From NCBI GenBank assembly GCA_028532985.1, contig JANCIK010000003.1, positions 568,001 to 632,000 on the forward strand: DNA of 64,000 nt, in the 5' to 3' direction. This document shows positions 24,901 to 35,474 of this stretch, one piece after another (positions within the stretch are counted from its first letter, which is position 1; each line of letters opens with the position of its first letter). The position numbers were made by a program, and so were the translations under genes. This stretch comes from Stropharia rugosoannulata. Its lineage: Eukaryota > Basidiomycota > Agaricomycetes > Agaricales > Strophariaceae. The notes below the pieces were generated by a model. That model ran no database searches. It was given only the letters and a program-made list of their open reading frames with translations, and was not told the origin of the DNA.

Positions 24901-26725
24901 GAGCTACATGAACAACTAGCGGATAAAGAGTTGGCACATAGACAGAGGATTGCAGAGTTAGAGGAACGGCTGGAGCAAGCAGAGCAGGCCCATGATGACG
25001 CGTCGGAGAAGTATCGGATACTTGAAAGTGAAGTGCAAAAGTCGCATGACGACCTTGAGCGCCTGAAACAGGAGCATGGATCCAAGCTTGATGGGTCCCG
25101 AGAAGAATTCCAGACTATCCAACGGGACCTAGAGAAGAAAGTTTCTACTATCCAGGGACGCTTCGAGGAAGAAGCTCGCTTACTCGATATCTCGAAAGAA
25201 GAAGTCGCCCGTCTTACTTCAAGGCTAGCAGAAGAAACCGCCATGCGTAGCGATGCACATAAGGCTCATGCAAGTGCTCTGGCTCTGGCAGTTGAGCGGG
25301 CAGAGGCGGCGGAGCAGACTGCGAATCAATTGCAGACGGGGCTAATAACACTACAAGACGACTTGAAGGCAGCGCAAGTCGAACTTGCTGCTTGCGAGGA
25401 TGAAAAGACTCGTCTCCAGCAAGACATCACCGGTCATGAAGCCGAAGTCCAAAAGTCGAAATCACTCATTCGCTATCTAGAAGTTCAAGTTAAAGAAAGG
25501 TGTGATATCAAATAGCTTTTGTTTGATCAGCCAGTAACGGTATTTTTAACCATAGTGAACAATCAATCACGACACTACGGGAAGACGTGGAGCGCCTCCA
25601 GTTAGATATTGCCCGATCCGAAAAAGCGTGCAAAGCTGCCGAAGTTAACCTCAGCCTTCAAAATGCACAGCATAAAAGGGAGGCGGCAGAGTTCCAGCGT
25701 GAACTCACAGCACTGCGAGTTCGACCAAATGTTGAGCAAGCCCTGCTCGATTTGGAAGAACGCAACAATGAGATGGAGGAATTGCTACGCGCCAAGTGCG
25801 CCGAAATCGAAGAAAATGATGACCGCGTACTTGAGTGAGTTACTTGTTTCTTCGCAGTGCTAGGGCCGGCTAACTGTCTAATAGGATGCTCAAGGAGAAG
25901 AAAAAGCTCAGTACAAAGGTTGAATCACTCAACCGCAAAGTTCAGAATTTGCAAGCCAAACTAGCTGCCGCTAAGGCATCCTCAAATCCTCCAGAAACAG
26001 AAACCAGGGAACAATCACCCTCTGTGTCCACGGCAATCCAGCGAAGATTATCACCCTCTCTAGCTTTCGCTGCTCAGACCTCCCAAGGACTTTCCGCCTC
26101 CATGTCGCAGTCAATGACGACTCATGTAGCCCTAGCGTCTTCATCTTCTGTTACCCCACCATCTTTAAAGCGCAAGTCGACGGAGCGCACCTCGTCAGCA
26201 CCTTCACAGATCGCTCGCTCGAAGACTCCAGAGCGCAACCGATTGTCCAACCCTTCGTTCAAGATTCGGACGCCGGACGCTCGCCATGTGCCGGAAGGTG
26301 ATATGGCGACGACTGTTGTCATTGGTAAGAAACGGGCAGCCCCTGATGATTTCGAAGCTTGTGAGAGTGTACCAGCCCAGGCATTTACGGCCGAGGGCGA
26401 GGATGTTGAAAATAAGACACCCAGAGTCCGCCGCGTCTTAAACAGTCTGCAGTCGGGATTCACCCCAATGCGGCACCAAAGTAATCGCCCGACTGCTCCA
26501 ATTCCTTCTCCACGACGTACGGCTCCCGTTCGTGCAGTACCTTACATCTCTGACTTGACCAATAACCCCGAAGTCAATACCCTCGATGTCGCTCCAGACG
26601 CTCCCGATTCCGCATCCAACAAGTCCAATAAGCGAAGTTGGTTAGGGAAAATAAGAGGTTCATCTCATCCAACAGAACGACAACCAGGCTCGAGATCTTT
26701 GTTTGAACGGGGAGGATCTTCATGA
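21914..26725 (+). CDS. Giant coiled-coil protein of unknown function
   Basis: Six exons (21914-21989, 22045-22136, 22187-23067, 23115-25499, 25556-25834, 25885-26725) give 1517 residues. From about residue 20 to 1300 the chain is almost continuous heptad coiled coil rich in Glu, Gln, Leu, Arg and Asp, with short breaks. One break is a Ser/Pro linker near residue 145 (DPTPSRAVSTRPRSSS). The last 250 residues are basic and disordered with many Ser/Thr-Pro sites (KTPERN, KTPRVR, FTPMRH), suggesting CDK or MAPK phosphorylation. There is no motor, kinase or membrane domain. The layout resembles spindle-pole, kinetochore, septal or nuclear-pore scaffolds, but similarity among coiled coils is not diagnostic, so no function is assigned. 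The hAT element ends about 570 bp upstream. Confidence 0.8.
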
Positions 26726-27037
26726 CAGTGGAGCCGCTATTACTGACATTTTTGCTCCCTTTCTTATTGTCTATCCTAGCCTCCGCTTTTTCTCTGACTT
26801 TTAGTCTCCAGTCACATATACATCTATTTCTCTGTAGCACTTCTAATCATCCATTTATACCTCATTGCATGTATGTATCTCTAGCCAAGTGTATCAAAAA
26901 CAATTGACTGGACGCTGTAATTACTATGTTCGATCTTGTATGGGTTCGTGCCCCTAAGAAGATGTTGTGACGTATTGATGCCGTGAACTGGCGGCCAAGC
27001 TTAATTATAGCATAACCTCCTTCCTTTCCTTTTGGCC
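26726..27037 (+). other. Short same-strand intergenic region
   Basis: A pyrimidine-rich stretch follows the coiled-coil stop. A CT-rich tract (CCTCCTTCCTTTCCTTTTGG) directly precedes the tomosyn-like ATG at 27038, a common core-promoter or leader feature in filamentous fungi. Confidence 0.4.
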
Positions 27038-30000
27038 ATGTTTTCGAAACAACCAGGCTACTCGTTGGCTGATCTCACCATTGACTTACGCGACGAATGC
27101 GACTGGTCAGTTGACACTCTGAAAACTTTCGAGATTCCTTTGGATATCACTGCACTTGCCTTTGAACCGGTATCTCGATTACTTGTCATTGGTTAGTCCA
27201 GTACAACTCTTCTACTCCTGTCTTTAACTTCATACTATTGCAGGAACGTCCCATGGAGTCATTTATATCTTTGGACACTTAGGAGTGGAATGCAAAGTAG
27301 ATTTGCCGCAGCCAGCTGAGGTACGATTTCTTCAAATTTCTACAAGCACATTCAATCTTGTCTGTCTGGGTGAGTGTATTATTCCATCTGTGCATTCACT
27401 GCTCTTGCCCCCTAAATGTTTCTTACACTCTGGAAAGATGGTGAAAACCGTTTGAATGTGTGTAGTTTGTCAAACCCTGGCAAACCGAAGTTCGTTGCCA
27501 CTGCAAAATATGACCAAGTCAAGTGCGTACTACAAATGTGCCTCCGTCGCATCACTCTGGTCAGATACTGACGGTTGAATTCCTAAGCTCGATACATCTA
27601 TCTCCCTCCCATTCGCATGTATGTTTCTTGCTTTGTCATCATGGACTTAGTTTTCCAACATTTTTATCTTTCTTAGCTTTTTCTCGCCATGAAAGATGGC
27701 AGCGTAAAGACGTTCGATATGCTATGCCTGCGAAAGTCACCGTTTTCCATTCCAAACCTATGGAAACTTTATGAAGACGATATGGTATCTAAAGGAGTGC
27801 CTTCATTTTTAGCTCCAGACCTGTGTGTATACCACGCGTTGTTTTTTTCAGGCTCAATTAAATGCTCGCATATAGCTCGACGATTGATGCTGTGGATATT
27901 GTTATTCATCCTAGAAATTTGGATCTTGTGTTCGTTGCATATGCTGGTAATGGCTTCCTCCGAGATGCTATTTGTTTTTACTTAACTGGCGTGAATAGGT
28001 GGCATAGCGTTGACAAACCTGGTGAGTTTCAAAACGATTTTCACTACGACAAGCAATTGACGCATGTTATATAAAAATTAAAATTAAAAAAATTGTTAAA
28101 TAAACCTAGACACAGCGCAGCATTATTTGTGCTTATGAACTGATATTCGCTCCAGGAGCTCCGGGAGGGTGTGGCTATAACTCGAATGCAAGCATATCCT
28201 TTTAACCTGTGTGGCTTTGGCCCTACTGACATGTTTGCTAACAAGAAAATCTTGACTCATCGGAGGCCAATGGTTACGTGTCTATCTGTCCATCCCTCTG
28301 GGCACTTCTTCGCGGCAGGATACGACGACGGCTCTATTGCTTTTTGGGCAACAGATGATGACACCAAACCGCTTCTTGTCCGGACCTTGAATACTCTTGA
28401 TGTCGACCTCATTGATGCTCAAACTCTGGACACCCTGCTCTCTAAGTCAGATATGTTAAATGATAGTGTACCTAATCTTCCAGAGCCCATCTTCAAACTG
28501 TCTTGGAGTGGTTTTTCAAATTCTTCAGACCCCCGAGGAGGAGAAACAACATTGACAATACTCGGAGGACTGACATCAGATGAACTTCTCGGACTAACTG
28601 TCTTTGTACTCCCTCCTTTTAATCCTTCTGACCCTCCACCTGATGGATCCGCCCCCAACGCTGGACCCATCCATCCATTTTTTCTGGAAGCAATGCGAGA
28701 GTCGTCGATATCGAAGAAAAGGTTCTTCTATGAAACAGACGGAGTGGTCCAGGATTATCTACTACTCTCACATAATACCCCCCATTTCTCTGGGAATTTC
28801 GACCCTTACGCAATCTTGTTAATAACCGATGTCAATGCTTTACGAACGACAGGAGCGTACCAGTTTCCCCCGGCGGGCCTTCTTGAATCAATGTACATCC
28901 AAACTGAACAGGAAGTCGAATCAAAATTAAGACCGAGCGAACAGGTACCTAGTATGCTGCCAACACTTTTGACTCCTTCTTATGCCGTCCCGCTACGAAC
29001 CCCGTTTTCCATTTCCGTCGGCCACTCGCGTTTCGTAGGAGGCCATCTTTTTCAGCTTAGCAATGACGCATATAAATCATTTATTGCAAAATCACCACTC
29101 GACCGTCTTTCTCTGGAGCTCAAAGCTGGACACGCATATACTGAGACTACGCATGAATTAAAACTGCTGACATATCATCCCCGACGCCTTTTTGTAACCT
29201 GGAATAAAGATCTAACCGTTAGATTCTTTGATTTCAGTGCTCAACTCCTCCTTCCCAGTGCCGCGGCTAGTTCCTTATTGGACCACGATTGGCCAGAAAC
29301 CGTGCCCGCGCTGACGATTGACCTTCGTGATATTTTCAAGGATACGAAGGCGACGGAACTACTGATGACGACAGTGGAAAATGCAACAATCACATCGGTG
29401 AATTTTGCGAGTCAAGCTATGGAGCTTGCCTTGACACTGAAATCCGGCGAAGTTATCGTATATCATTCCACCGAAACCCATTCGAATTTGGCATTCCCCG
29501 TTGCATCAATAAGCGCAGACATCGTGCTCTTAAATAACATAGAACCTCCACTGGGCAGCCGACTGACCCCATACTTCCTTGTTGTTGCTGACAAAGGACC
29601 TGTTTCGACTTGTGCGTTATCGGACATTGGTAAATTCTCTATCAACTATCTTTTCAATAAGTTAATAATCATGTTGTTAAGGCTTCCTTGCCATTTCATA
29701 TCAAAGCGGTGCATTGATTGTTGTTGATATGCGGGGGCCAAAAGTTATCTTTACAAGTCAAACAAGTAACAAAAAGAACAGATACTCAGCTAGAAGTCGC
29801 ATTTATGGTTCTAACGAAGACTCGGAACTTGATGTCATCCGGACTATGACATGGACGATAAGTGGTCTACAAACGGGTAAGTTTCCATTTTTGCATTTCT
29901 CCTTTTTTATTCTGTATTTTGACTTATAATTTATAAAGACTTGTCTTACGGGGTTAGACTGATCACAATCAGGCTCTCGGGCGACGTTGAGGTATACAGC

Positions 30001-31243
30001 ATGATTTATTCTGCAAACCCCAGTACTTGGAGAATTTCAGATGAACCTGCTAAATTCAAATCCGTACCGGATCCAATACGCAATGCCGCTTTCGTTCTGG
30101 ATATGAAGACGGGATGTCCTTTACAAGCTGATCGTGACAGGCTGTCCACCTTCTTGCAATCTGTGGGACATCAGAATTCCCCTTCAGAGCAATGTTTTTT
30201 GGTAGTTGTCGGGGTCAAAGGAGCCCGGTCGTTCATGAATGTGACTGGTGAAAGATTGAACAAAGTTGAATGGAGCCATAAATATGGGAACGCGGAGAGT
30301 GCACAGATAGTTGAACATATGGGTATGTACATTGCTTTTATCTGCTACTTCACTTATACTGAAAGATAAATAGGTTCACGAGCACTTGTTGTACAAACAG
30401 ACAAGCTGGATAGCCTTGTGTACTCGTTACCACACTTGGAATATATCTGCACGCTGAAATTACCTCCAGCCTCGTGAGTTTGATGTCATTAATATGCTTC
30501 TTTCAATTTAATTGACGTGTTTATTCTATCAGCGTGTTAACCATGGATCCCAACGGGGATTATATAGCGCACGTAAAATCCGGAGCTGTTCATAACTTTG
30601 TTTACGGCTCCTTATTCAGCGTCAGAAGGACGTATATGCCTCCAGATATTGACTTGACGACTACTCATGTAGCAGTACCACCCCAGCCACAGCCCGTTTC
30701 CATCGGCCCCGCTTCTCTTCTCAGAGGGTGGCTCTCATACAACAAAACACTTACTGGAGATAACGTTGATACGCTTCGTCAGTAATTCAATTTTGATTAA
30801 GCCTTAGGTATTAAATTACTTTTTCGTTCTAACTATGTTCTTCAATAGTTGGAGGTCCCGACCGACCCATACCGCAGAAAATAATATCTGCACCTGAGTC
30901 GCAAGCAGCGGAAACCGCAGGAAGGTCCACGGCTACCTTTGCTGCACAAGCTTCCGCAGTTCAGTCCAATATATATAATAGATTGACATCAGCAATGGGT
31001 GAGAGAGGGTGAGTTGTTTCGTGAATCCAGGCGTACATAACATCACTAAAATCCATTTCCAACAGTCAACTACTAGGGGACCTGGAAGAGCGGTTTAATT
31101 CATTGGAACAAGGCAGTCGAAATATGGTAGCTCAGGTAAAGCTAAAGCTTGGATTTCTTTTGACTCATTCGCACTGCTCATATTTATTTTAGGCCAAACG
31201 CTTAGCAGCTCAACAAACGGCAAAGTCTTGGTTTGGATTGTAG
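27038..31243 (+). CDS. Lgl/Sro7/tomosyn-family WD40 exocytosis regulator with C-terminal R-SNARE
   Basis: Large many-exon gene for a double beta-propeller protein of the lethal-giant-larvae/tomosyn family. These proteins bind the plasma-membrane t-SNARE and Rab/Sec4 machinery in polarised exocytosis. Start MFSKQPGYSLADL at 27038. Family landmarks are IPLDITALAFEP, SHGVIYIFG, AMKDGSVKTFDML, IHPRNLD, APGAPGG and VHPSGHFFAAGYDDGSIAFW. The C terminus (after about 31000) has an R-SNARE-like segment, ERGQLLGDLEERFNSLE then AAQQTAKSWFGL, with Arg at the expected central layer and no membrane anchor. A 23-nt exon (27999-28021) is followed by exon 28110-28187. The next intron (28188-28245) uses a GC donor; without that splice the frame looks broken. 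The stop is TAG at 31241. Confidence 0.85.
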
Positions 31244-31310
31244 CCACGGATTTTGTGCCTATTCTACGGATTCTAATATCACCAGCGCAAGTTTTTGTGA
31301 GGGTGAACGC

Positions 31311-32143
31311 TCAACTTTGGCTCGCCGCTTTGTCTCCAACAAATAATTCAGTCACTTTGGCGGTTACTTTCTTTCGGGCTTCGTTAAGCATGCCAAAGAA
31401 GCCATCTTCCGATGTGACCGTTTTCTGATGGTCCCATTCTTCATTGTGATGTTGAATTTTGTTTGCATTATCAAGTTTGATGGCGAGTAACGAATTTACC
31501 ACCTTGGTGGGGGAAGATGACTTGGGATTGCGGAAATACCCAACGTCCTGATCAATGAGGATTGTATTAGGTCCCACCGAGGGGGGATTCTGCAGAAGAC
31601 GGAACTTCGAGATATCGGCTCTTGGAAATAGCTATTACAGAGCGTTTTTTTTTAGCCGAACGGGCTTATAGAAGAAAAATTATGCCCACATTAGCTAGGG
31701 CCATGAACTGGGCGCGGATACCTTTGATCCCAGCAGCGATACCGATAGGATCATGGAATACTGAATTTTGGGAGTAGATATTGAAGGTGAGCTTTCAGAG
31801 AAGAAGTCAATATGAAAATGACATCGACATCATTACGTTTATGAATGCTCACATCATTTGGTTTGCAGGAGTACATCTATAAACCAAGTCAGACAATAAT
31901 ATACCGAAGAACATGGTACATAGGGCAAGAACTGGCACGAACCTCCTTGATGGCCTTTATGACAGATTGTTCGTGTGGCTGCATCTGTCTCTCCTCGAGT
32001 GATTTTGATTCTTCAGGCTTCAGCCCCGCAGAATTCAATGAAGATGAAGAAGACATTGGTCTGATAGTAGTGCTCGAGCGTATAATCAGGTGGTGAAGTT
32101 TAGCTGAGTGAAGACCAGATGTAAGCAGATTGGGAGAAACCAT
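31311..32143 (-). CDS. SnoaL/NTF2-like domain protein
   Basis: Four exons (31943-32143, 31853-31876, 31690-31791, 31311-31631) give 215 residues. Residues about 60-180 have the pattern of the NTF2/SnoaL cone fold: MYSCKPND..FNIYSQNSVFHDPIG, then GIKGIRAQFMALA, FPRADIS, ILIDQDVGYF and a C-terminal EEWDHQKT strand with a helical tail (EARKKVTAKVTELF). The family includes small-molecule isomerases and non-enzymatic binding domains; the ligand cannot be inferred. The N-terminal 45 residues are Ser-rich, with basic residues that could act as a mitochondrial presequence. The second exon is only 24 nt. The gene is tail-to-tail with the tomosyn-like gene, 67 bp apart, and head-to-head with GOS1. Confidence 0.75.
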
Positions 32144-32553
32144 GTTCAAGCCTGCAACAAATCAGAGACCTTTCTAGTAGTGACTAATGAAACATCGCAG
32201 GGCCTGCGTCATTCTGAGTTTGATCGAGTGTTATTCCTGCAACCAATGCAGAGAGCTATGTTTTACAAGGTACGAATGCGGTGGAGTCAGCCGCTTGTCA
32301 TAGTTTTTGAGTGTCAATGACGCTGGACTTGCGCTGGACATAAGCGCTTGAGCGTTAAGGAGAAGTGAGTCTGCGTGGGAACATACACCACGCGGGGAAA
32401 CTGCGCAGTGCCTGATGTGCCTACCCTTGCTTGACCCTTGTCCGTCATTATTACAGGAAGTACAGGAAGTACGTACTTGCACTCGACAGAACACTCTAGA
32501 TTTGCACAACAAATCACGACCTCCTCAACACTGTCTCCTTCGAAGAATTATTC

Positions 32554-33484
32554 ATGTCTAATTACGACCAACTACATCGTCAATGTCGAACGCTTGAGAA
32601 TTTGTTCGACTCAAAGTTGACGTCGTATTCGCAATTGGTGGCCAATATATCACGGCCGGGGCAGGACATCGAGTCGTCAGGCTCTGCTGAACGATGGAGG
32701 GATTTGGAACTAGAACTGGACGATCTATCTGCGAAGGTGCCGGTATATGTTCTTCCAGATGCTATTAAGTTACTTAATGAACGCAGTTAGAAGAAGTCAA
32801 TGAACAGCTAGTGGAACTGACAAAGAACCCTGAGTTAATGTCAAGTTCCATGCTGCGGGCTATTCAACGTCATCGGGAATTGCAGCAAGATAATATGCGG
32901 GAGTTGAAGAGGACAAAGGTTTTTCGTTTTCTCTAGGGACGTGCGTAGGTGCCATCTAACGACCGTTTAGACAAACGTCAAGCATGCACTGGACCAGGCC
33001 AACCTTCTTTCCGGCGTGCGGAATGATATTGAGTACGCTTTCAGTTATCTTCAACGAGTCTAGGTGTTTATGCACACGTTTTAGCGCGTACAAGTCATCT
33101 GCTGCGGACTCCTTGTTGGCAGAGCGAAGTCGTATCGACAGCTCGCATCAAATGACTGATACCGTTATACAGTGGGTGTGCCTCTCGCAGTCACTATGTG
33201 TAATATCTGAAAACATTTATTTCTAGACAAGCGTATGAAACGAGGTCAGAGTTTGGGCGCCAAAGAACGTCACTCGCTGGCATAAACAATAGAATGGTTC
33301 AAGTTATTGGTATGTTTGTGAAATCGATTCGTCGTATGGTTCTTAATGAGCATTCTCAGGAACGATGCCTGGAATTAACAACTTGGTTGGGATGATCAAG
33401 TCACGGCGGCGAAGGGATTCCATTATCATGGGTGTTGTCATTGGAATTTGCTGCATCATTCTTCTATCGTACGTCTGGAAATGA
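32554..33484 (+). CDS. GOS1: Golgi SNARE GOS1 (GS28)
   Basis: Six exons (32554-32736, 32787-32918, 32971-33032, 33085-33171, 33227-33309, 33360-33484) give 223 residues, the usual length for Gos1/GS28. The N-terminal helices (MSNYDQLHRQCRTLENLFDS) are followed by an Asp/Glu/Leu-rich segment and RAIQRHRELQQD. A Qb-SNARE helix precedes the tail: SLLAERSRIDSSHQMTD then QQAYETRSEFGRQR, with the central layer Gln. A C-terminal membrane anchor (IIMGVVIGICCIILLSYVW) ends the protein two residues before the stop. It acts in intra-Golgi and ER-Golgi vesicle fusion. The match is strong over the full length. Confidence 0.93.
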
Positions 33485-33634
33485 AGGACATACCGTACTT
33501 ATACCTGTGCCCGAGTCTCGACAAGTACTTGACGAATGCGCTTTTATCACCTACTAATGACATTACCTATCATCCTTGTACTCTATAGTAGCTCCCAATA
33601 TCGCGGTTGCAATTATCCGAGCTTCTGTATGAGA

Positions 33635-34957
33635 CTAATTTTTCTTTTTGTTCTGCTTCATCGTCTGTTTAGGCTGGTGTTGGCCATTTTTGAACCTAAT
33701 CCAATTTCTCTCCAGACGACGGACAACTCCCCAGTCCTCGTCTTCAATTGAGCTAGAGTCGTTGAGCGCCCAAGCATCATCCGTTTCGATTTTCCATCCT
33801 CGTACATTAGCAATGATGTTGATCATTTCCCATGTTTGTGTTGTGCACTTTTCAATGTCATTATAATCTGACTCTGCGAGCAGTCTGTCTGGCGAGCATG
33901 CAGCTATTAAGTCCTGGTGATTCAAATGTTTATGATTTATCACGGTCGACAGCGAAAGGAAAACATTTTCGTGCTTCTTCTATATTAAGCGGCAAAGCAA
34001 GTCAGAAGATGCTATTGATAGCGGAAACTCAAGGATAACTGAATACCTCAATATCGCGCCAAGATTGCGCGCTGAAACCACAGCTGTGCATATCCACACT
34101 AATTTTGTTCCACTGGGCGCCGTGCTTCAGCTTCATTTCTCCCAAGAGATCTATCGTCGCTTGTTGTGCTTTTACACTATGTATGCTCACGTTCCGTCTG
34201 AGCTCAACAGCCAGTTCCAACTGAGCTCGCATTACGGCAAGTTGGTGCGATAGTGGAATGTGAAAGGCAGTCAAGACGCGGGGTGAAGCGAAGAAATCAA
34301 CAGGAACACGGAAAACGCGGTCGACTCCGATCTCGCCAACCATAGCGGTGGGGAACGCTAAGAGGTTTTTGCGAACCTCATCAATCACGACGTCAAGCGG
34401 GCGGGGCGTTGGTAAACAGTCCAAAAGTTGATTGAATTGAAGCTCAAGAACTTCGCTGTTGCTTGAGTTGCTTTTGAAGGAGCTATCTGAGAAGAACAGA
34501 CCGCGATAATGCGCTTCTTTGCTGATTGGCGGGGCCCCGGTCTGTATTAGATGGGAAAACCATGGATGGTAACCTATCATCAAAGAAGAGATGTTCAGAG
34601 AATGTTAGTTACTGATTTCACAAGAAAGATAAGATGGAAGATCCAGGTTAGCAGAGAATTAATTAACATTACTTGTATATGCTATGACTATGCATGATAC
34701 AAAAAGTAAATGTACTGACCGAAGCATGGCACTACTTTCTGCGGATAGCGCGACGCAAGATTTTTGACTTTATCCTGGTCCGACGGCATTGTTGACATGG
34801 CACAAACTGTTATCTTCAGTCGGTCCATTGACACATCCGAAACACCGTCTGGAGCGTCTGTGGGATGACAGTGTACATCAACTATATGTCTGAGAACGTC
34901 AGAGCTAGGTAATGTCGTGCATCCCGGAATATCGTCTGGAGTATCAGAAGCACACAT
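33635..34957 (-). CDS. TatD-family metal-dependent hydrolase (Scn1-like)
   Basis: Three exons (34720-34957, 34047-34573, 33635-33979) give 369 residues. TatD-family metal ligands are visible: HxH in VDVHCHPTD, Glu in VGEIGVDRVF, His in VSIHSVKAQ, His in VDMHSCGFS, and the late Asp in LLAESDYND. The sequence has insertions (about residues 90-140, Ser-rich) seen in fungal Cut9-interacting protein Scn1 relatives. Predicted to be a nuclease or phosphoesterase, although Scn1-type proteins have no settled substrate. The ATG at 34957 (MCASDTPDD) is the first in frame. The gene converges with GOS1, 150 bp apart, and diverges from TRM5 across a 517-bp region. Confidence 0.85.
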
Positions 34958-35474
34958 TTCGCGTTTGAGATGGATAATGATGTGTACTGCCCTGCGAAGT
35001 TTAGAGTTGACAGTCGATGGGAAATTGACAGTACATAGATGGGAACCACAGCTTTGCAAATGGCAACGGATGGGATGACGGCAAGCTTAGGGCTGTTCCG
35101 CTTTCAACCTAAGCGCGGACAAGTGGAATGACCGGTGATACGAGCTTTGTTTCGTAGTGCCAGTGTCGACGAGTGAAGAAAGTTCGTTATTGCATTGACA
35201 CCTTAGCAAGTTATCGAAGGTCGAGGATCAAGAGGAAACTGACATAAGGAGGTATTTCACTGACCCCACTCTAACAGAACAAGTTTGGGAAGAGAGAATA
35301 TGACCCGCGAATTTACCGCAAATCCTTTACTGGAAGGGGAAGAGGCAAGGAGGAGGTCAACAAAGTTGACTAGGTGCCGAGCGCTGACTCATCAGAATGA
35401 TCAAAGAATGATATCTTGAGGTGACTTTCTTTTTTATTATTTACTGACTAGGCATTTGCAGTTCGATCATCTGT

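Noticed and set aside
24060..25244. Long minus-strand open frames inside the coiled-coil gene
   Set aside because: Ser/Arg-rich shadows of Glu/Leu-rich coiled-coil codons; the plus-strand frame is continuous and better supported.
28171..28260. Apparent frameshift or pseudogene in the tomosyn-like gene
   Set aside because: A GC-AG intron with good branch and acceptor joins both frames in phase 0 and keeps the family motifs, so no disruption is needed.
31311..33484. Operon-like or fused gene of NTF2-like protein and GOS1
   Set aside because: They are on opposite strands with separate starts 410 bp apart and complete proteins.
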